Shown: positions 55,433 through 63,131, counted from the stretch's first letter. The stretch: DNA of 64,000 nt from JABDCD01 sp964469525 (GCA_964469525.1 CAYXYU010000007.1:1-64000); one strand, 5' to 3'. Program-made: numbers and translations. The notes: generated by a model not told the origin, from the letters alone.

Positions 55433-55553
55433 CCGTCATTGCGAGAAGCGTGTAGCGCGACGCGGCAATCCGGTCAAAGCGCCATGGGCGCGGTATAATT
55501 ACTACTGAACCGCGGCTCTACTGGATTGCTTCGTCTTCGGCTCGCAATGACGG
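55431..55553. repeat. CCGTCATT-family inverted repeat with AAGCGCCATGGG core
   Basis: Perfect 13-bp outer arms CCGTCATTGCGAG (55433-55445) and CTCGCAATGACGG (55541-55553), inner GCAATCCGG and TGGATTGC, and a core AAGCGCCATGGGCGCGGTAT (55477-55496) that recurs exactly at 62749-62768. It lies between the metallopeptidase stop and the mrcA stop. Confidence 0.85.
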
Positions 55554-55555
55554 AA

Positions 55556-57658
55556 CTATCTCCGGCTTTCCGGAGTGCCGAACAGTTTTTCCCAGAAACC
55601 TTGGCCGAGATTGACATCCTGCTCTGCCTGCGTTGGCTGCTGCCAGGGCTGGGCGCCGCCCTGCGGATAGTCACGCATGCCGGCATCACGCTGCCAGGGA
55701 AGGCTGGGGAAGAATCCGCCGCCGGTAGGGATGTTCATCACCGGGGCACCGGCCAGCGCCGCCACCATAAAATCATGCCAGATGGCGGCGGGCAGCATGC
55801 CGCCGGTGACTTTCTTCATAGGCGCGTTGTCATCGTTGCCGATCCACACGCCGGTGATCAGCTGCGGCGTATAGCCCACAAACCACGCGTCCCGGTAGTC
55901 CGAGGTGGTGCCGGTCTTGCCGGCGGCGGGGCGGCCGATGCGCGCCCGCTGGCCGGTGCCGTTCTCGATGACATTCATTAGCATGTCGTTGATCTGACCC
56001 ACCGTATTTTTGCCGAGCACGGCGCCGAGCCGCGACGGGTGGCGCTGATACAGCACGTCGCCCCCGGTATTCTGGATTTCGAGAATGCCGTGTGGGATGA
56101 CGAGGTTGCCTTCCGCCGCCAGATGGGCGTAGGCGGTGGTCAGCTCCAGAAGCGACACTTCGATGGAGCCGAGCGCGATGGAGGGCACCGGATCGATCGG
56201 GCTCGCGATGCCGAGCCGGTGGGCGATATTGATGACACGATCCAGCCCGACATTGATGGCGATCTGTGCCGCTACCGTATTGATCGATTCGGTGAGCGCC
56301 TCGCGTACCGTGATGGTGCCGAGATATTTGCCGGTGTAGTTACGCGGCGACCAGTCGCCGCCGACGGCAGGGATGGTGATCGGCCGGTCATCCACCAGCG
56401 TCTCCGGCGTCACGCCGGCTTCCAGCGCCGCCAAATAGACGAAGGGTTTGAAGGCTGAGCCGGGCTGCCGCATGGCCTGGGTGGCGCGGTTATACTGGCT
56501 GGCGCCGTAGGAGCGCCCGCCAATCATGGCGCGCACCGCGCCGTCGGGCGTCATGGCGAGGATCGCCGCCTGCGCCGCTTCATAGGTCTCACCTTCCTTG
56601 TCCATGACCTGAGTCAGCGCCTTTTCGGCAAGCGCCTGCCAGTCGGGCCGGAGGGTGGTGATGACGATCAGATCCTCCTCCACGCTGCCGACATACTCGG
56701 GAATCTGGTCGAGTATCCAGTCCGTGAAATACAGCGCGCTCTGCGAGCTGTGCTGGCGATTCTCCATCGCCTTGCCCAGGTCGGCGATCGCCTTCTGTGT
56801 CTGCTCGCCACTGAGATAGCCGGCATCCTGCATGTTAAGCAGCACCTGTTGGGCGCGTCTCCTGGCCAGCTCCGGGTTGCTGGTCGGGGCGAAGCGCGAC
56901 GGGGCTTTCAGCAGCCCGGCAATGATCGCGGATTCGGAGAGCGTCATGTCGCGCGCCGGCACGCCGAAATAACGCCGTGCGGCGGCATCAACGCCGTAAC
57001 TGCCGGCGCCGAGATAGACGCGGTTCAGGTAAATGCTCAGGATCTCCTGCTTGGTGAAGCGCCACTCCAGTTTGATGGCGAGTATCATCTCCTTAATTTT
57101 TCGGATGATGGAGCGCTCAGGTGTCAGAAATACGTTTTTAGCTACCTGCTGGGTAATAGTGCTGCCACCCTGCACGATTTTACCGGCCTTGATGTCGACG
57201 ATAAGCGCCCGTGCCAATCCAAACGGATCGATGCCGATATGGTAGTAGAAGTTGCGGTCCTCGGTGGCGAGCACCGCGTCGATCAGTGAGGCGGGCAGGT
57301 CATCAAAGCCGACATAATCGCCGTAAATATCGCCAAAGCTGCCGACGATCTGCCCGTCCTCGGATTTGACCAGGATACTTGGCGCCCTGGCGAACTTGTC
57401 GAGTTCGTCGATCGACGGTAGCGTCACCAGGCACCAGGCGAGGAACAGGCCGACGATCAGCCCGCCATAGAGCGCGGTTTTTTTCACGAAGCGTTTGAAC
57501 CAGTGCGGACGCCGGGCTCGGTAACGCGGATAGGCGGGCAGGTCGGAGTCCATGCGTTCGCGCTTGCCGTGCGACCGGGATTCCAGCATCGGCCCGTGAT
57601 GACGCCGGCGGCGGCGTTTGCCGGAGAACAGTTTGCGGAGGCGTGAGCGCAGGGACAT
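55556..57658 (-). CDS. mrcA: Penicillin-binding protein 1A
   Basis: Bifunctional peptidoglycan synthase of 700 residues. A basic lead and a membrane anchor (about 40-65) precede the GT51 glycosyltransferase domain (LATEDRNFYYHIGIDPFGL, GGSTITQQVAKN, KEMILAIKLEWRFTKQEIL). The transpeptidase has SxxK in QPGSAFKPFVYLAAL, SxN in TESINTVAAQ and KTG in AAGKTGTTSDYRDAWFVGY. It is somewhat shorter than many alphaproteobacterial PBP1A proteins, lacking a long OB-type insertion. It overlaps the upstream small gene by one base. Confidence 0.95.
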   Translation of the reverse strand: MSLRSRLRKLFSGKRRRRRHHGPMLESRSHGKRERMDSDLPAYPRYRARRPHWFKRFVKKTALYGGLIVGLFLAWCLVTLPSIDELDKFARAPSILVKSEDGQIVGSFGDIYGDYVGFDDLPASLIDAVLATEDRNFYYHIGIDPFGLARALIVDIKAGKIVQGGSTITQQVAKNVFLTPERSIIRKIKEMILAIKLEWRFTKQEILSIYLNRVYLGAGSYGVDAAARRYFGVPARDMTLSESAIIAGLLKAPSRFAPTSNPELARRRAQQVLLNMQDAGYLSGEQTQKAIADLGKAMENRQHSSQSALYFTDWILDQIPEYVGSVEEDLIVITTLRPDWQALAEKALTQVMDKEGETYEAAQAAILAMTPDGAVRAMIGGRSYGASQYNRATQAMRQPGSAFKPFVYLAALEAGVTPETLVDDRPITIPAVGGDWSPRNYTGKYLGTITVREALTESINTVAAQIAINVGLDRVINIAHRLGIASPIDPVPSIALGSIEVSLLELTTAYAHLAAEGNLVIPHGILEIQNTGGDVLYQRHPSRLGAVLGKNTVGQINDMLMNVIENGTGQRARIGRPAAGKTGTTSDYRDAWFVGYTPQLITGVWIGNDDNAPMKKVTGGMLPAAIWHDFMVAALAGAPVMNIPTGGGFFPSLPWQRDAGMRDYPQGGAQPWQQPTQAEQDVNLGQGFWEKLFGTPESRR

Positions 57659-57870
57659 CAGGCCTTCTTATCCTTCCCGAGCACGTAGCGCAGCTTGCGG
57701 ATGGCGATGTCGATCAGGTTCTGGCGAGGCGCCCGTGCCGGTCCCACGATGGACACTTCCCGCAGGTTATTGGGATCCATGATGGTGACTTTTACCGATT
57801 CTCCTAGTGATATGAATTCCACGATATAGTCTTCTTCCGCCCCCTCCGTAAAATCCCCGTCGTCTTGCAT
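57658..57870 (-). CDS. Short conserved alphaproteobacterial protein (DUF6898-like)
   Basis: Seventy residues: acidic start (MQDDGDFTEGAEEDYIVEF), then SLGESVKVTIMDPNNLREVS and IVGPARAPRQNLIDIAIRKL, ending YVLGKDKKA. The pattern resembles a small family found before mrcA-like genes in alphaproteobacteria, which I believe is DUF6898; the name is from memory. Cytoplasmic, function unknown. TGATG overlap couples it to mrcA. Confidence 0.7.
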   Translation of the reverse strand: MQDDGDFTEGAEEDYIVEFISLGESVKVTIMDPNNLREVSIVGPARAPRQNLIDIAIRKLRYVLGKDKKA

Positions 57871-57893
57871 CGACTATCCTCTCTCAGAGGATG

Positions 57894-59198
57894 TTACATC
57901 ACTTCCACATCCTCGGGCAGCATGGTATCGGGCAATTTCTCGATGCGCAACCGCGTGATCTGCATGCCTTCCTTGGTGACCACGGTGAAGCGGAAACCGT
58001 GGATGTGGAACTGCTGTCCCACCGACGGGATGGTCTGCACCTCGTGGATGAGCAGCCCGGCGATGGTCGAAGCGTGCTCGTCGGGCAGGTTCCAGTCGAG
58101 CTGACGGTTCAGGTCGCGCACCGCCACGCTGCCGTCGATGTAATACGCGTTCTCCCCGGCCTTTTGAACGCCGTGACGGCTTTCATCGTGCTCGTCCTCG
58201 ATCTCGCCGACAATCTCCTCGAGAATGTCCTCGAGCGTGACGATGCCTTGCCAGCCGCCATATTCATCGACCACGAAGGCGAAATGCTGCCGCTTGCCGC
58301 GGAAGGCGAGCAGCTGGTCGCGCAGGGATGTCGTGTCGGGAATGAACCAGGGCTTGTTGCACAAGGCCAGGATGGCGGCGGTGTTGATCTGCCCCTGCCG
58401 CTCGTTGAGGGCCCGCACCAGGTTCTTGACGTGCAGAACGCCGATGATGTTGTCCTGCTCGCCGCGCCACAGCGGGATGCGGCTATGCATCATCGACACG
58501 GCACGCGCCACCAGCTGATCGGGGGGCAGATCGGCGTCGATGGTATCGACGCGTTTGCGGTGGGTCATGATCTGTTTCACCTCGATATCGTTCAGATCGA
58601 GGATGCTGCCCAGCATGTCGCGATCCTGCTTGATCATCTGCCCCTCGCGGTGATGCAGCTCGATGGTGCCGCGGATGACGTCGGTGGCGGAAATCAGCGT
58701 GTTGGCCTTGGTGATGTCGATTCCAAACAGCCGCAGCACGCCCTGGATCAGCCCCTGGATGGTTTTGGTGATGGGGTAGAGCAGCCACACGCACAGTTGC
58801 AGCGCCGGGGCGAGCCGCAGCGACACGCGCTCGGCGTTCTGGATGGCGTAGGTCTTGGGCAGGATCTCGCAGAAAATGACGACCAGCATGGTCATGATGA
58901 AGGTGACGATGACCAGCCCTTCTTCCTCGTCGCCGAACAGTTTGAGGGCAAGGCTGGTGGCGATGGCCGAGGCGGCGATGTTGACGGTGTTGTTGCCCAG
59001 AAGCACGGTGCCGATCAGCGATTCCTTTTCGCGCCGCAGTTTGCTGACGGTCTGGGCACGCTTGTTGCCCTCCATGACCAGCTGATAGATGCGCGAGCGG
59101 GAAGCGGCGGTCAGCGCGGTCTCGGCGGCGGAGAAGAAGGCCGAGATCAGCAGGAACAGCAGGATGATCAGCCCGGGAAAGAGAAGGTCTTGGACCAT
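57894..59198 (-). CDS. CorC/HlyC-family membrane protein with CBS domains (CorB-like)
   Basis: A 434-residue protein with an N-terminal DUF21 domain of three or four helices (LLFPGLIILLFLLISAFFSA, GTVLLGNNTVNIAASAIA), a CBS pair (IMTHRKRVDTIDADLPPDQL, IIGVLHVKNLVRAL) and a C-terminal CorC_HlyC domain (GGWQGIVTLEDILEEIVGEI). Relatives are magnesium/cobalt efflux or magnesium-homeostasis proteins. It lies downstream of aroB in the same direction. Confidence 0.9.
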   Translation of the reverse strand: MVQDLLFPGLIILLFLLISAFFSAAETALTAASRSRIYQLVMEGNKRAQTVSKLRREKESLIGTVLLGNNTVNIAASAIATSLALKLFGDEEEGLVIVTFIMTMLVVIFCEILPKTYAIQNAERVSLRLAPALQLCVWLLYPITKTIQGLIQGVLRLFGIDITKANTLISATDVIRGTIELHHREGQMIKQDRDMLGSILDLNDIEVKQIMTHRKRVDTIDADLPPDQLVARAVSMMHSRIPLWRGEQDNIIGVLHVKNLVRALNERQGQINTAAILALCNKPWFIPDTTSLRDQLLAFRGKRQHFAFVVDEYGGWQGIVTLEDILEEIVGEIEDEHDESRHGVQKAGENAYYIDGSVAVRDLNRQLDWNLPDEHASTIAGLLIHEVQTIPSVGQQFHIHGFRFTVVTKEGMQITRLRIEKLPDTMLPEDVEVM

Positions 59199-59213
59199 GG
59201 TAAGGGCACTATA

Positions 59214-60320
59214 TTACGCGGCGCAGGCCTGCGCAAGCGTGTCGCGCAGCTGGTTTCTGCCAACCTCTTGAGTTACAAAAGCCTTCCCTATTCCGCGGGT
59301 CAGTATGAAGGTCAGTTTGCCATCTTTGGCTTTCTTATCGCGGGTAAAGCTCTCCATCAGCGCATTGATGTCCCACCTGGCGCGCACCGTTGTGGGCGAG
59401 GCGGGCAGGCCGGTGAGTTTGTAATGGGCCAGCACCCGCTCGTAATCCTCGCGCGGGCACAAGCCCATCTCGACTGAGATCGAAAACGCCATGGCCATGC
59501 CGATGGCCACCGCCTCGCCATGCAGCAGTTTCTTGCTATAGCCGGTAGCGGCTTCCAGCGCATGGCCGAACGTATGGCCGAAATTGAGCAGGGCGCGCTG
59601 GCCCGACTCGCGCTCGTCCGCTGCCACGATGGCGGCCTTGGCGCCGCAGCTTTTCAGAATAGCTTTCGTGCGCAGTTCGACATCGCCGTCGAGCAGCAGC
59701 TTGCCGCGCATCTCGAGCCACTCGTAAAATGCTTTATCGTTGATTAGGCCGTATTTCAGCGTCTCGGCATAGCCGCACAGCAGTTCGCGCCTCGGCAGCG
59801 TATCGAGTGTGCCGACGTCGGCCAACACCAGTTCGGGCTGGTAAAATGTGCCGATCAGGTTCTTGCCCCAACGCGAGTTGATGCCGGTCTTGCCGCCGAC
59901 CGAGCTGTCGACCTGGGCGAGCAGGGTGGTCGGGATCTGGATGAAATCGACACCGCGCAAAAGCGTGCTCGCCGCGAAACCGGTAATGTCGCCGACCACG
60001 CCGCCGCCCAGCGCAATCAGCGTCGTCTGGCGGTCGGGCTTCTGCTCGAGCAGCGCCTCCATGAGCCTGGCATATTCCCGCAGGCTCTTGTTATGGTCGC
60101 CTTCTTTGACCAGGGCGACGCGTGTACGGATGCCCTTTTCTTCGAGCGCGCCGGTCAGCCGGTGCAGGTAGTGACGCGCCACCGTCTTATCGCTGACGAT
60201 GATGACATTCTTTCCCTTCAGCAGGGGCGCGATATGCTCGCCGGCCTGCGCCAGCAACCGCTCGCCGACGACGATGTCGTAGCTGCGTTCCCCCAGTTCG
60301 ACGCGCAGCCGCTCAGCCAT
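59214..60320 (-). CDS. aroB: 3-dehydroquinate synthase
   Basis: NAD-dependent second enzyme of the shikimate pathway. The 368 residues contain ALGGGVVGDITGFAASTLLR, PTTLLAQVDSSVGGKTGIN, GYAETLKYGLINDKAFYE and NFGHTFGHALEAATGYSK (zinc ligands). The ATG at 60320 (MAERLRVELGERSYDIVVG) is chosen; upstream codons belong to aroK read in another frame. It overlaps aroK by eight bases. Confidence 0.96.
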   Translation of the reverse strand: MAERLRVELGERSYDIVVGERLLAQAGEHIAPLLKGKNVIIVSDKTVARHYLHRLTGALEEKGIRTRVALVKEGDHNKSLREYARLMEALLEQKPDRQTTLIALGGGVVGDITGFAASTLLRGVDFIQIPTTLLAQVDSSVGGKTGINSRWGKNLIGTFYQPELVLADVGTLDTLPRRELLCGYAETLKYGLINDKAFYEWLEMRGKLLLDGDVELRTKAILKSCGAKAAIVAADERESGQRALLNFGHTFGHALEAATGYSKKLLHGEAVAIGMAMAFSISVEMGLCPREDYERVLAHYKLTGLPASPTTVRARWDINALMESFTRDKKAKDGKLTFILTRGIGKAFVTQEVGRNQLRDTLAQACAA

Positions 60321-60873
60321 GCAGTACCTGCTTTTCCAGTTGGGCGATGATGGTCTCAACGACGGTCTCGTGCATCCCGGCGTTGCTGTCAACGGTGATG
60401 TCCGCTCCGGCATAGACCGGATAGCGTTCCTCCATCAGGCGAGAGAGAATGGTGCCTTTGTCGCCGCTTTTGAGCAGCGGGCGCGTGTCGCGGCGCGAGA
60501 CGCGCTCGAGCAGCACATCGAGCTCGGCTTTGAGCCAGATGGAGATGGCCCTTTCCTTGATGGCGGCGCGGATGGCTGGGTTCATGAAGGCGCCGCCGCC
60601 GGTGGCGATGACGCAGGGGGCGCTACCGACCAGGCGCAGCAGCACCCGTTGTTCGAGATCGCGAAAGATTGCCTCGCCGTACAGCTCGAAAATATCGGCG
60701 ATCGAACAGCCCGCCGCTTCGACAATCTCATTGTCCGAGTCGATGAACTGGAGGCCGAGTGCCGTAGCCAGCCGCCGGCCGATGGTCGACTTGCCGGCCC
60801 CCATCAGCCCGACCAGCACAACGGGCTTGTGAAGGGTAAAAGAGGCGGGGCTGGCGTGCGGGGGCGCAGTCAT
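60313..60873 (-). CDS. aroK: Shikimate kinase
   Basis: Phosphorylates shikimate. The 186 residues show Walker A LVGLMGAGKSTIGRRLA, the substrate motif DSDNEIVEAAGCSIADIF, VIATGGGAFMNPAIR and the lid RDTRPLLKSGD. aroK-aroB overlap is the usual arrangement. Two start choices exist; the ATG at 60873 gives a short disordered lead (TAPPHASPASF). Confidence 0.95.
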   Translation of the reverse strand: MTAPPHASPASFTLHKPVVLVGLMGAGKSTIGRRLATALGLQFIDSDNEIVEAAGCSIADIFELYGEAIFRDLEQRVLLRLVGSAPCVIATGGGAFMNPAIRAAIKERAISIWLKAELDVLLERVSRRDTRPLLKSGDKGTILSRLMEERYPVYAGADITVDSNAGMHETVVETIIAQLEKQVLHG

Positions 60874-60941
60874 TTTTGCTTGTAATCGTGGGTCAGGCGG
60901 TTACCATGGCTTCATCCATAAACTAAAGGAAAACAGGAAGA

Positions 60942-61103
60942 ATGCAACTCAGGTCTAAGCGCCGCTATTCCCGCCTCGGCATTTTCGTCATGGTGCTGGG
61001 AGGGGTGTTCGGCTGCGCCGTCGGGCTGCTGCTGATGCGCGATATCCCGGCGCCGTCGAAGCCGGTGGTGAAGGAACTCGATGCCAAAGCGTTCCTCGAT
61101 TAA
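60942..61103 (+). CDS. Small single-pass membrane protein between aroK and xerD
   Basis: Fifty-three residues, below the usual length cut-off: basic start MQLRSKRRYSRLG, one membrane helix (IFVMVLGGVFGCAVGLLLM), then IPAPSKPVVKELDAKAFLD. A similar small protein ending in a Pro-rich and acidic tail lies between aroK and xerD in many alphaproteobacteria. AGGA precedes the ATG closely. Divergent from aroK. Function unknown. Confidence 0.65.
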   Translation: MQLRSKRRYSRLGIFVMVLGGVFGCAVGLLLMRDIPAPSKPVVKELDAKAFLD

Positions 61104-61104
61104 T

Positions 61105-61212
61105 ATTCCCTCTCCCGCTTGCGGGAGAGGGTTAGGGTGAGGGCACTTGGGTAAGAATGCGCGAGGAAGCGCCCTCACCCCTTCCCTCTCCCGTAAACGG
61201 GAGAGGGGGAAT
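61105..61212. repeat. Palindrome at the xerD start
   Basis: Arms ATTCCCTCTCCCG (61105-61117) and CGGGAGAGGGGGAAT (61198-61212), with inner GCGGGAGAGGG and CCCTTCCCTCTCCCG-type repeats. Translation gives ALTPSLSRKRERGN, the well-known product of a dispersed alphaproteobacterial repeat. Same class as 27177-27263. Confidence 0.8.
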
Positions 61213-62181
61213 CATCTCCTCGACCAGTTCCTCGAGATGATGGCGGCTGAGCGCGGCGCGGCCCCCCATACGCTCGAGGCCTATCAGCGCGACCTGTTGG
61301 ATTTTCTGGTCTTTCTCGAAAAAAGCCGCGCAGCGCCCGAGCGAGTGGAACGTGATCTCATTGAACGCTTCCTGGCCGGGCTTTCGCATCTTTCGCCGGC
61401 CACCGTGGCGCGTAAGCTCTCGAGCCTGCGCCAGTTCTTTGCCTTCCTCTATCAGGAGAAGCTGCGCTCCGACAACCCGGCGGCGACGCTGGAGACGCCG
61501 AAGCTGGGCAAACGTCTGCCCGGCACGCTCTCCGTCGAGGAGGTGGCGCGGCTGCTGGAGGCGGCGCGTGCCGACGAAACACCGAAAGGGTTGCGGCTAT
61601 GCGCCATGCTCGAGCTGATGTACGGAGCGGGCCTGCGCGTCTCCGAACTGGTCGGGTTACCGCTTTCAGCGCTGCGACTGACGGCGGGCAAGCAGGTCGA
61701 AGCGGAATTCCTGCTGGTGCGCGGCAAGGGCGGCAAGGAGCGCCTGGTGCCGGTCAATGGCCGGGCGAGGGAGGCGCTGACGCGTTATTTAGAAATATGG
61801 AACGTATTTCTAAATAGGCGCGAGGCACGAGGGATGAGGGATGAGAAAGTCGAAAATGCTCATGCCTCATCCCTCATGCCTCAGGCCTCCCCTTACTTGT
61901 TCCCCTACCACCGCGCCGAGGGCTACGTCACGCGCCAGCAGTTCGGGGTGATGCTGAAGGAGCTGGCCATCAAGGCCAACATCGACCCGGAGAAGATTTC
62001 TCCGCACACGCTGCGCCACAGTTTCGCCACGCACCTGCTCGAAGGTGGCGCCGACCTGCGCGTTATCCAGGAACTGCTCGGCCACTCCGATATTTCCACG
62101 ACGCAGGTCTACACCCATGTCGCCGGCGAGCGGCTGAAAAAGCTGGTGGCGGAAAAGCATCCGTTGGCGAAGAAAAAATAA
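61147..62181 (+). CDS. xerD: Tyrosine recombinase XerD (or XerC)
   Basis: Site-specific recombinase resolving chromosome dimers at dif with its XerC partner. The 344-residue reading frame has the core-binding domain (AAERGAAPHTLEAYQRDLLD) and the catalytic residues: Arg in MYGAGLRVSEL, Lys in VRGKGGKERLVPV, HxxR in HTLRHSFATHLLEGG, His in LLGHSDISTTQ and Tyr in VYTHV. Two oddities: the first 22 codons (from TTG 61147) come from a palindromic repeat, and residues about 214-248 (after LTRY, up to SPYLF) come from two further palindromes (61786-61888), a segment relatives lack. Start therefore uncertain; ATG at 61237 would remove conserved residues. Confidence 0.9.
   Translation: MGKNARGSALTPSLSRKRERGNHLLDQFLEMMAAERGAAPHTLEAYQRDLLDFLVFLEKSRAAPERVERDLIERFLAGLSHLSPATVARKLSSLRQFFAFLYQEKLRSDNPAATLETPKLGKRLPGTLSVEEVARLLEAARADETPKGLRLCAMLELMYGAGLRVSELVGLPLSALRLTAGKQVEAEFLLVRGKGGKERLVPVNGRAREALTRYLEIWNVFLNRREARGMRDEKVENAHASSLMPQASPYLFPYHRAEGYVTRQQFGVMLKELAIKANIDPEKISPHTLRHSFATHLLEGGADLRVIQELLGHSDISTTQVYTHVAGERLKKLVAEKHPLAKKK
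61786..61888. repeat. Double palindrome inserted in frame in xerD
   Basis: First palindrome: TATTTAGAAATA (61786-61797) and TATTTCTAAATA (61805-61816), perfect 12-bp arms. Second: 61822-61845 against 61858-61888, both reiterating GAGGGATG/GAGGCATG and their complement. Together 103 bp, adding about 34 codons to xerD without a stop. Confidence 0.9.
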
Positions 62182-62184
62182 TAT

Positions 62185-62399
62185 CGTCATCCCGGCGAAA
62201 GCCGGGATCCAGTCCTTATCTCGTCATTCCCGCCCCCGCCTTCGCGGGGGTAAACTCCGGTGGGAATCCAGAAATTGTCATCCCGAGCGCAGTCGAGGGA
62301 TCTTTAAGATCCCTCCGCTCGCTACGCTCGGTCGGGATGACAAGAATCAAGAATAGATTCCCCTATAATTTTGCTTACGCAAAATTCGGGGAATGACGG
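62185..62399. repeat. Cluster of nested CGTCAT(T/C)-type inverted repeats
   Basis: Four units in a row: CGTCATCCCGG/CCGGGATCC (62185-62210); CGTCATTCCCG to GGGAATCCAG (62222-62270) with a CCCCCGC/GCGGGGG hairpin; GTCATCCCGA/TCGGGATGAC (62277-62341) enclosing GAGGGATC/GATCCCTC; and ATTCCCC/GGGGAAT (62356-62394) enclosing AATTTTGC/GCAAAATT. The right end, read on the minus strand, gives CCGTCATTCCCC directly after the TAA of the lipoprotein gene. Confidence 0.85.
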
Positions 62400-62660
62400 T
62401 TAGTAATGATGGTGCAGGTAATGGTGCGCGCCGACGCCGTAATGGAAGGTGGGGCGGTCGTAGTAGTAGCGCTGCTGGCGTGCCAGGTCGAGCTGGAACA
62501 GGCACATGCCGAAATTCTCGCCGCCGGGCTTCAGCCCGTAGCTGGCGCAGGTCTCGGCATCCATTTGCTCCTGCTGCTGGCGCGCCGCCGCGATCTGCTC
62601 CGGCGTCGCGCAGGCGGAAAGGAGGCAGAGGGTGAGAGCAGGGAGGAAGCGTCGCATCAT
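62400..62660 (-). CDS. Small lipoprotein
   Basis: Eighty-six residues with a lipoprotein signal peptide (MMRRFLPALTLCLLSACATP; lipobox LSAC, Cys about 17). The mature part has EQIAAARQQQEQMDAETCAS followed by YGLKPGGENFGMCLFQLDLA, a small conserved pattern seen in alphaproteobacterial lipoproteins, and a Tyr/His-rich tail (HYGVGAHHYLHHHY) that could bind metal. Membrane-anchored; role unknown. A start one codon later is equally good. Confidence 0.8.
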   Translation of the reverse strand: MMRRFLPALTLCLLSACATPEQIAAARQQQEQMDAETCASYGLKPGGENFGMCLFQLDLARQQRYYYDRPTFHYGVGAHHYLHHHY

Positions 62661-62718
62661 GCCGTAAGCCTAGCGCAGGCAGCGTAAAAGTTCCATGCCC
62701 TTGTCATCCGCCTATTCC

Positions 62719-62825
62719 CGTCATTCCCGCGCAGGCGGGAATCCAGTAAAGCGCCATGGGCGCGGTATAGTGCTATTCGTGCCGCAGACGCGGCACACTG
62801 GATTCCGGCTTCCGCCGGAATGACG
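62719..62825. repeat. CGTCATT-family inverted repeat, second copy of the AAGCGCCATGGG core
   Basis: Outer arms CGTCATTCCCGC (62719-62730) and CGGAATGACG (62816-62825), inner GGCGGGAATCCAGT and ACTGGATTCCGGC, and the 20-bp core AAGCGCCATGGGCGCGGTAT (62749-62768) identical to 55477-55496. Confidence 0.85.
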
Positions 62826-62833
62826 AAAAAGAG

Positions 62834-62861
62834 AAAGGCGGCCTCCGGAGGCCGCCTTTTC
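62834..62861. terminator. Strong bidirectional intrinsic terminator
   Basis: GGCGGCCTCC (62837-62846) pairs perfectly with GGAGGCCGCC (62847-62856); it is preceded by AAA and followed by TTTTC, giving T tracts on both strands. On the minus strand it closes the candidate RNA unit and any nrdJ read-through. Confidence 0.75.
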
Positions 62862-62969
62862 GATTGATCTATCGAGTTCGAACCCGGGTTTGGACGCCGA
62901 ATTCCACCTCTCTTATTGCATCTCTGGCAGGGGGGCTGACCGCTTAATCAGCGCTTGCCAAATGGCAAC
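62862..62969 (-). ncRNA. Candidate small RNA between nrdJ and the lipoprotein gene
   Basis: On the minus strand a promoter-like pair is followed by about 110 nt and then a strong terminator. The segment can form hairpins TTGCCA/TGGCAA and GCTGA/TCAGC and contains the palindromes AACCCGGGTT and GTTCGAAC. The latter looks like a tRNA T-loop, but T-stem and acceptor pairing fail, so it is not a normal tRNA. No known RNA family was recognised. Confidence 0.3.
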
Positions 62970-62975
62970 CTAAAA

Positions 62976-63004
62976 ATTTTACCTAATATACCTATGTAAA
63001 TGAA
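62976..63004 (-). promoter_or_regulatory. Putative promoter of the candidate RNA
   Basis: On the minus strand TTCATT (62999-63004), exactly 17 bp, TAAAAT (62976-62981). The -35 is weak, the -10 good. Confidence 0.3.
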
Positions 63005-63017
63005 GAGTATTAGATTT

Positions 63018-63117
63018 CGCTAGGCTGAGCCGGATGCGAAGTGATTCGAGAACCGCACTGGAGCGTAGCAGCGCTACGTGAAGCGCGGAAGCGCAGAATC
63101 GCAAGCGAGCCGGCCAG
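63018..63117. repeat. GC-rich structured segment after nrdJ
   Basis: Begins 14 bp past the nrdJ stop (read on the minus strand). Includes the hairpin CGTAGC/GCTACG (63064-63077), GAAGTGATTC and GCAGAATCGC, and CCGG near both ends. Modular and hairpin-rich like an extragenic repeat, but no second copy exists in the window, so assignment to a family is tentative. Confidence 0.4.
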
Positions 63118-63131
63118 TCTAGTAGAAATCC

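Larger units (their letters stand above)
62661..63131. other. Gene-free stretch between lipoprotein and nrdJ
   Basis: Contains, from left to right, a CGTCATT-family repeat (62719-62825), a strong hairpin terminator (62834-62861), a candidate non-coding RNA unit read on the minus strand (62862-62969) with promoter (62976-63004), and a GC-rich structured segment (63018-63117) just past the nrdJ stop. No protein-coding frame is convincing. Confidence 0.7.

Noticed and set aside
57891..59477. A 528-codon open frame on the plus strand opposite the CorC-type gene
   Set aside because: It is antisense to a well-recognised gene; composition (His/Asp/Gln-rich) is typical of a GC-rich shadow frame.
61147..62181. 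xerD as an integrase of a prophage or integron
   Set aside because: Neighbourhood aroB-aroK-small membrane protein-xerD is the ordinary chromosomal setting, and no phage or cassette genes are near.
62185..62399. Repeat cluster as a CRISPR array
   Set aside because: Units are inverted, unequal and nested, with no uniform direct repeats or spacers and no cas genes.
62868..62892. tRNA-like GTTCGAA sequence near nrdJ
   Set aside because: T-stem bases do not pair on either strand and no acceptor or anticodon arm can be built; kept only as part of a candidate RNA.
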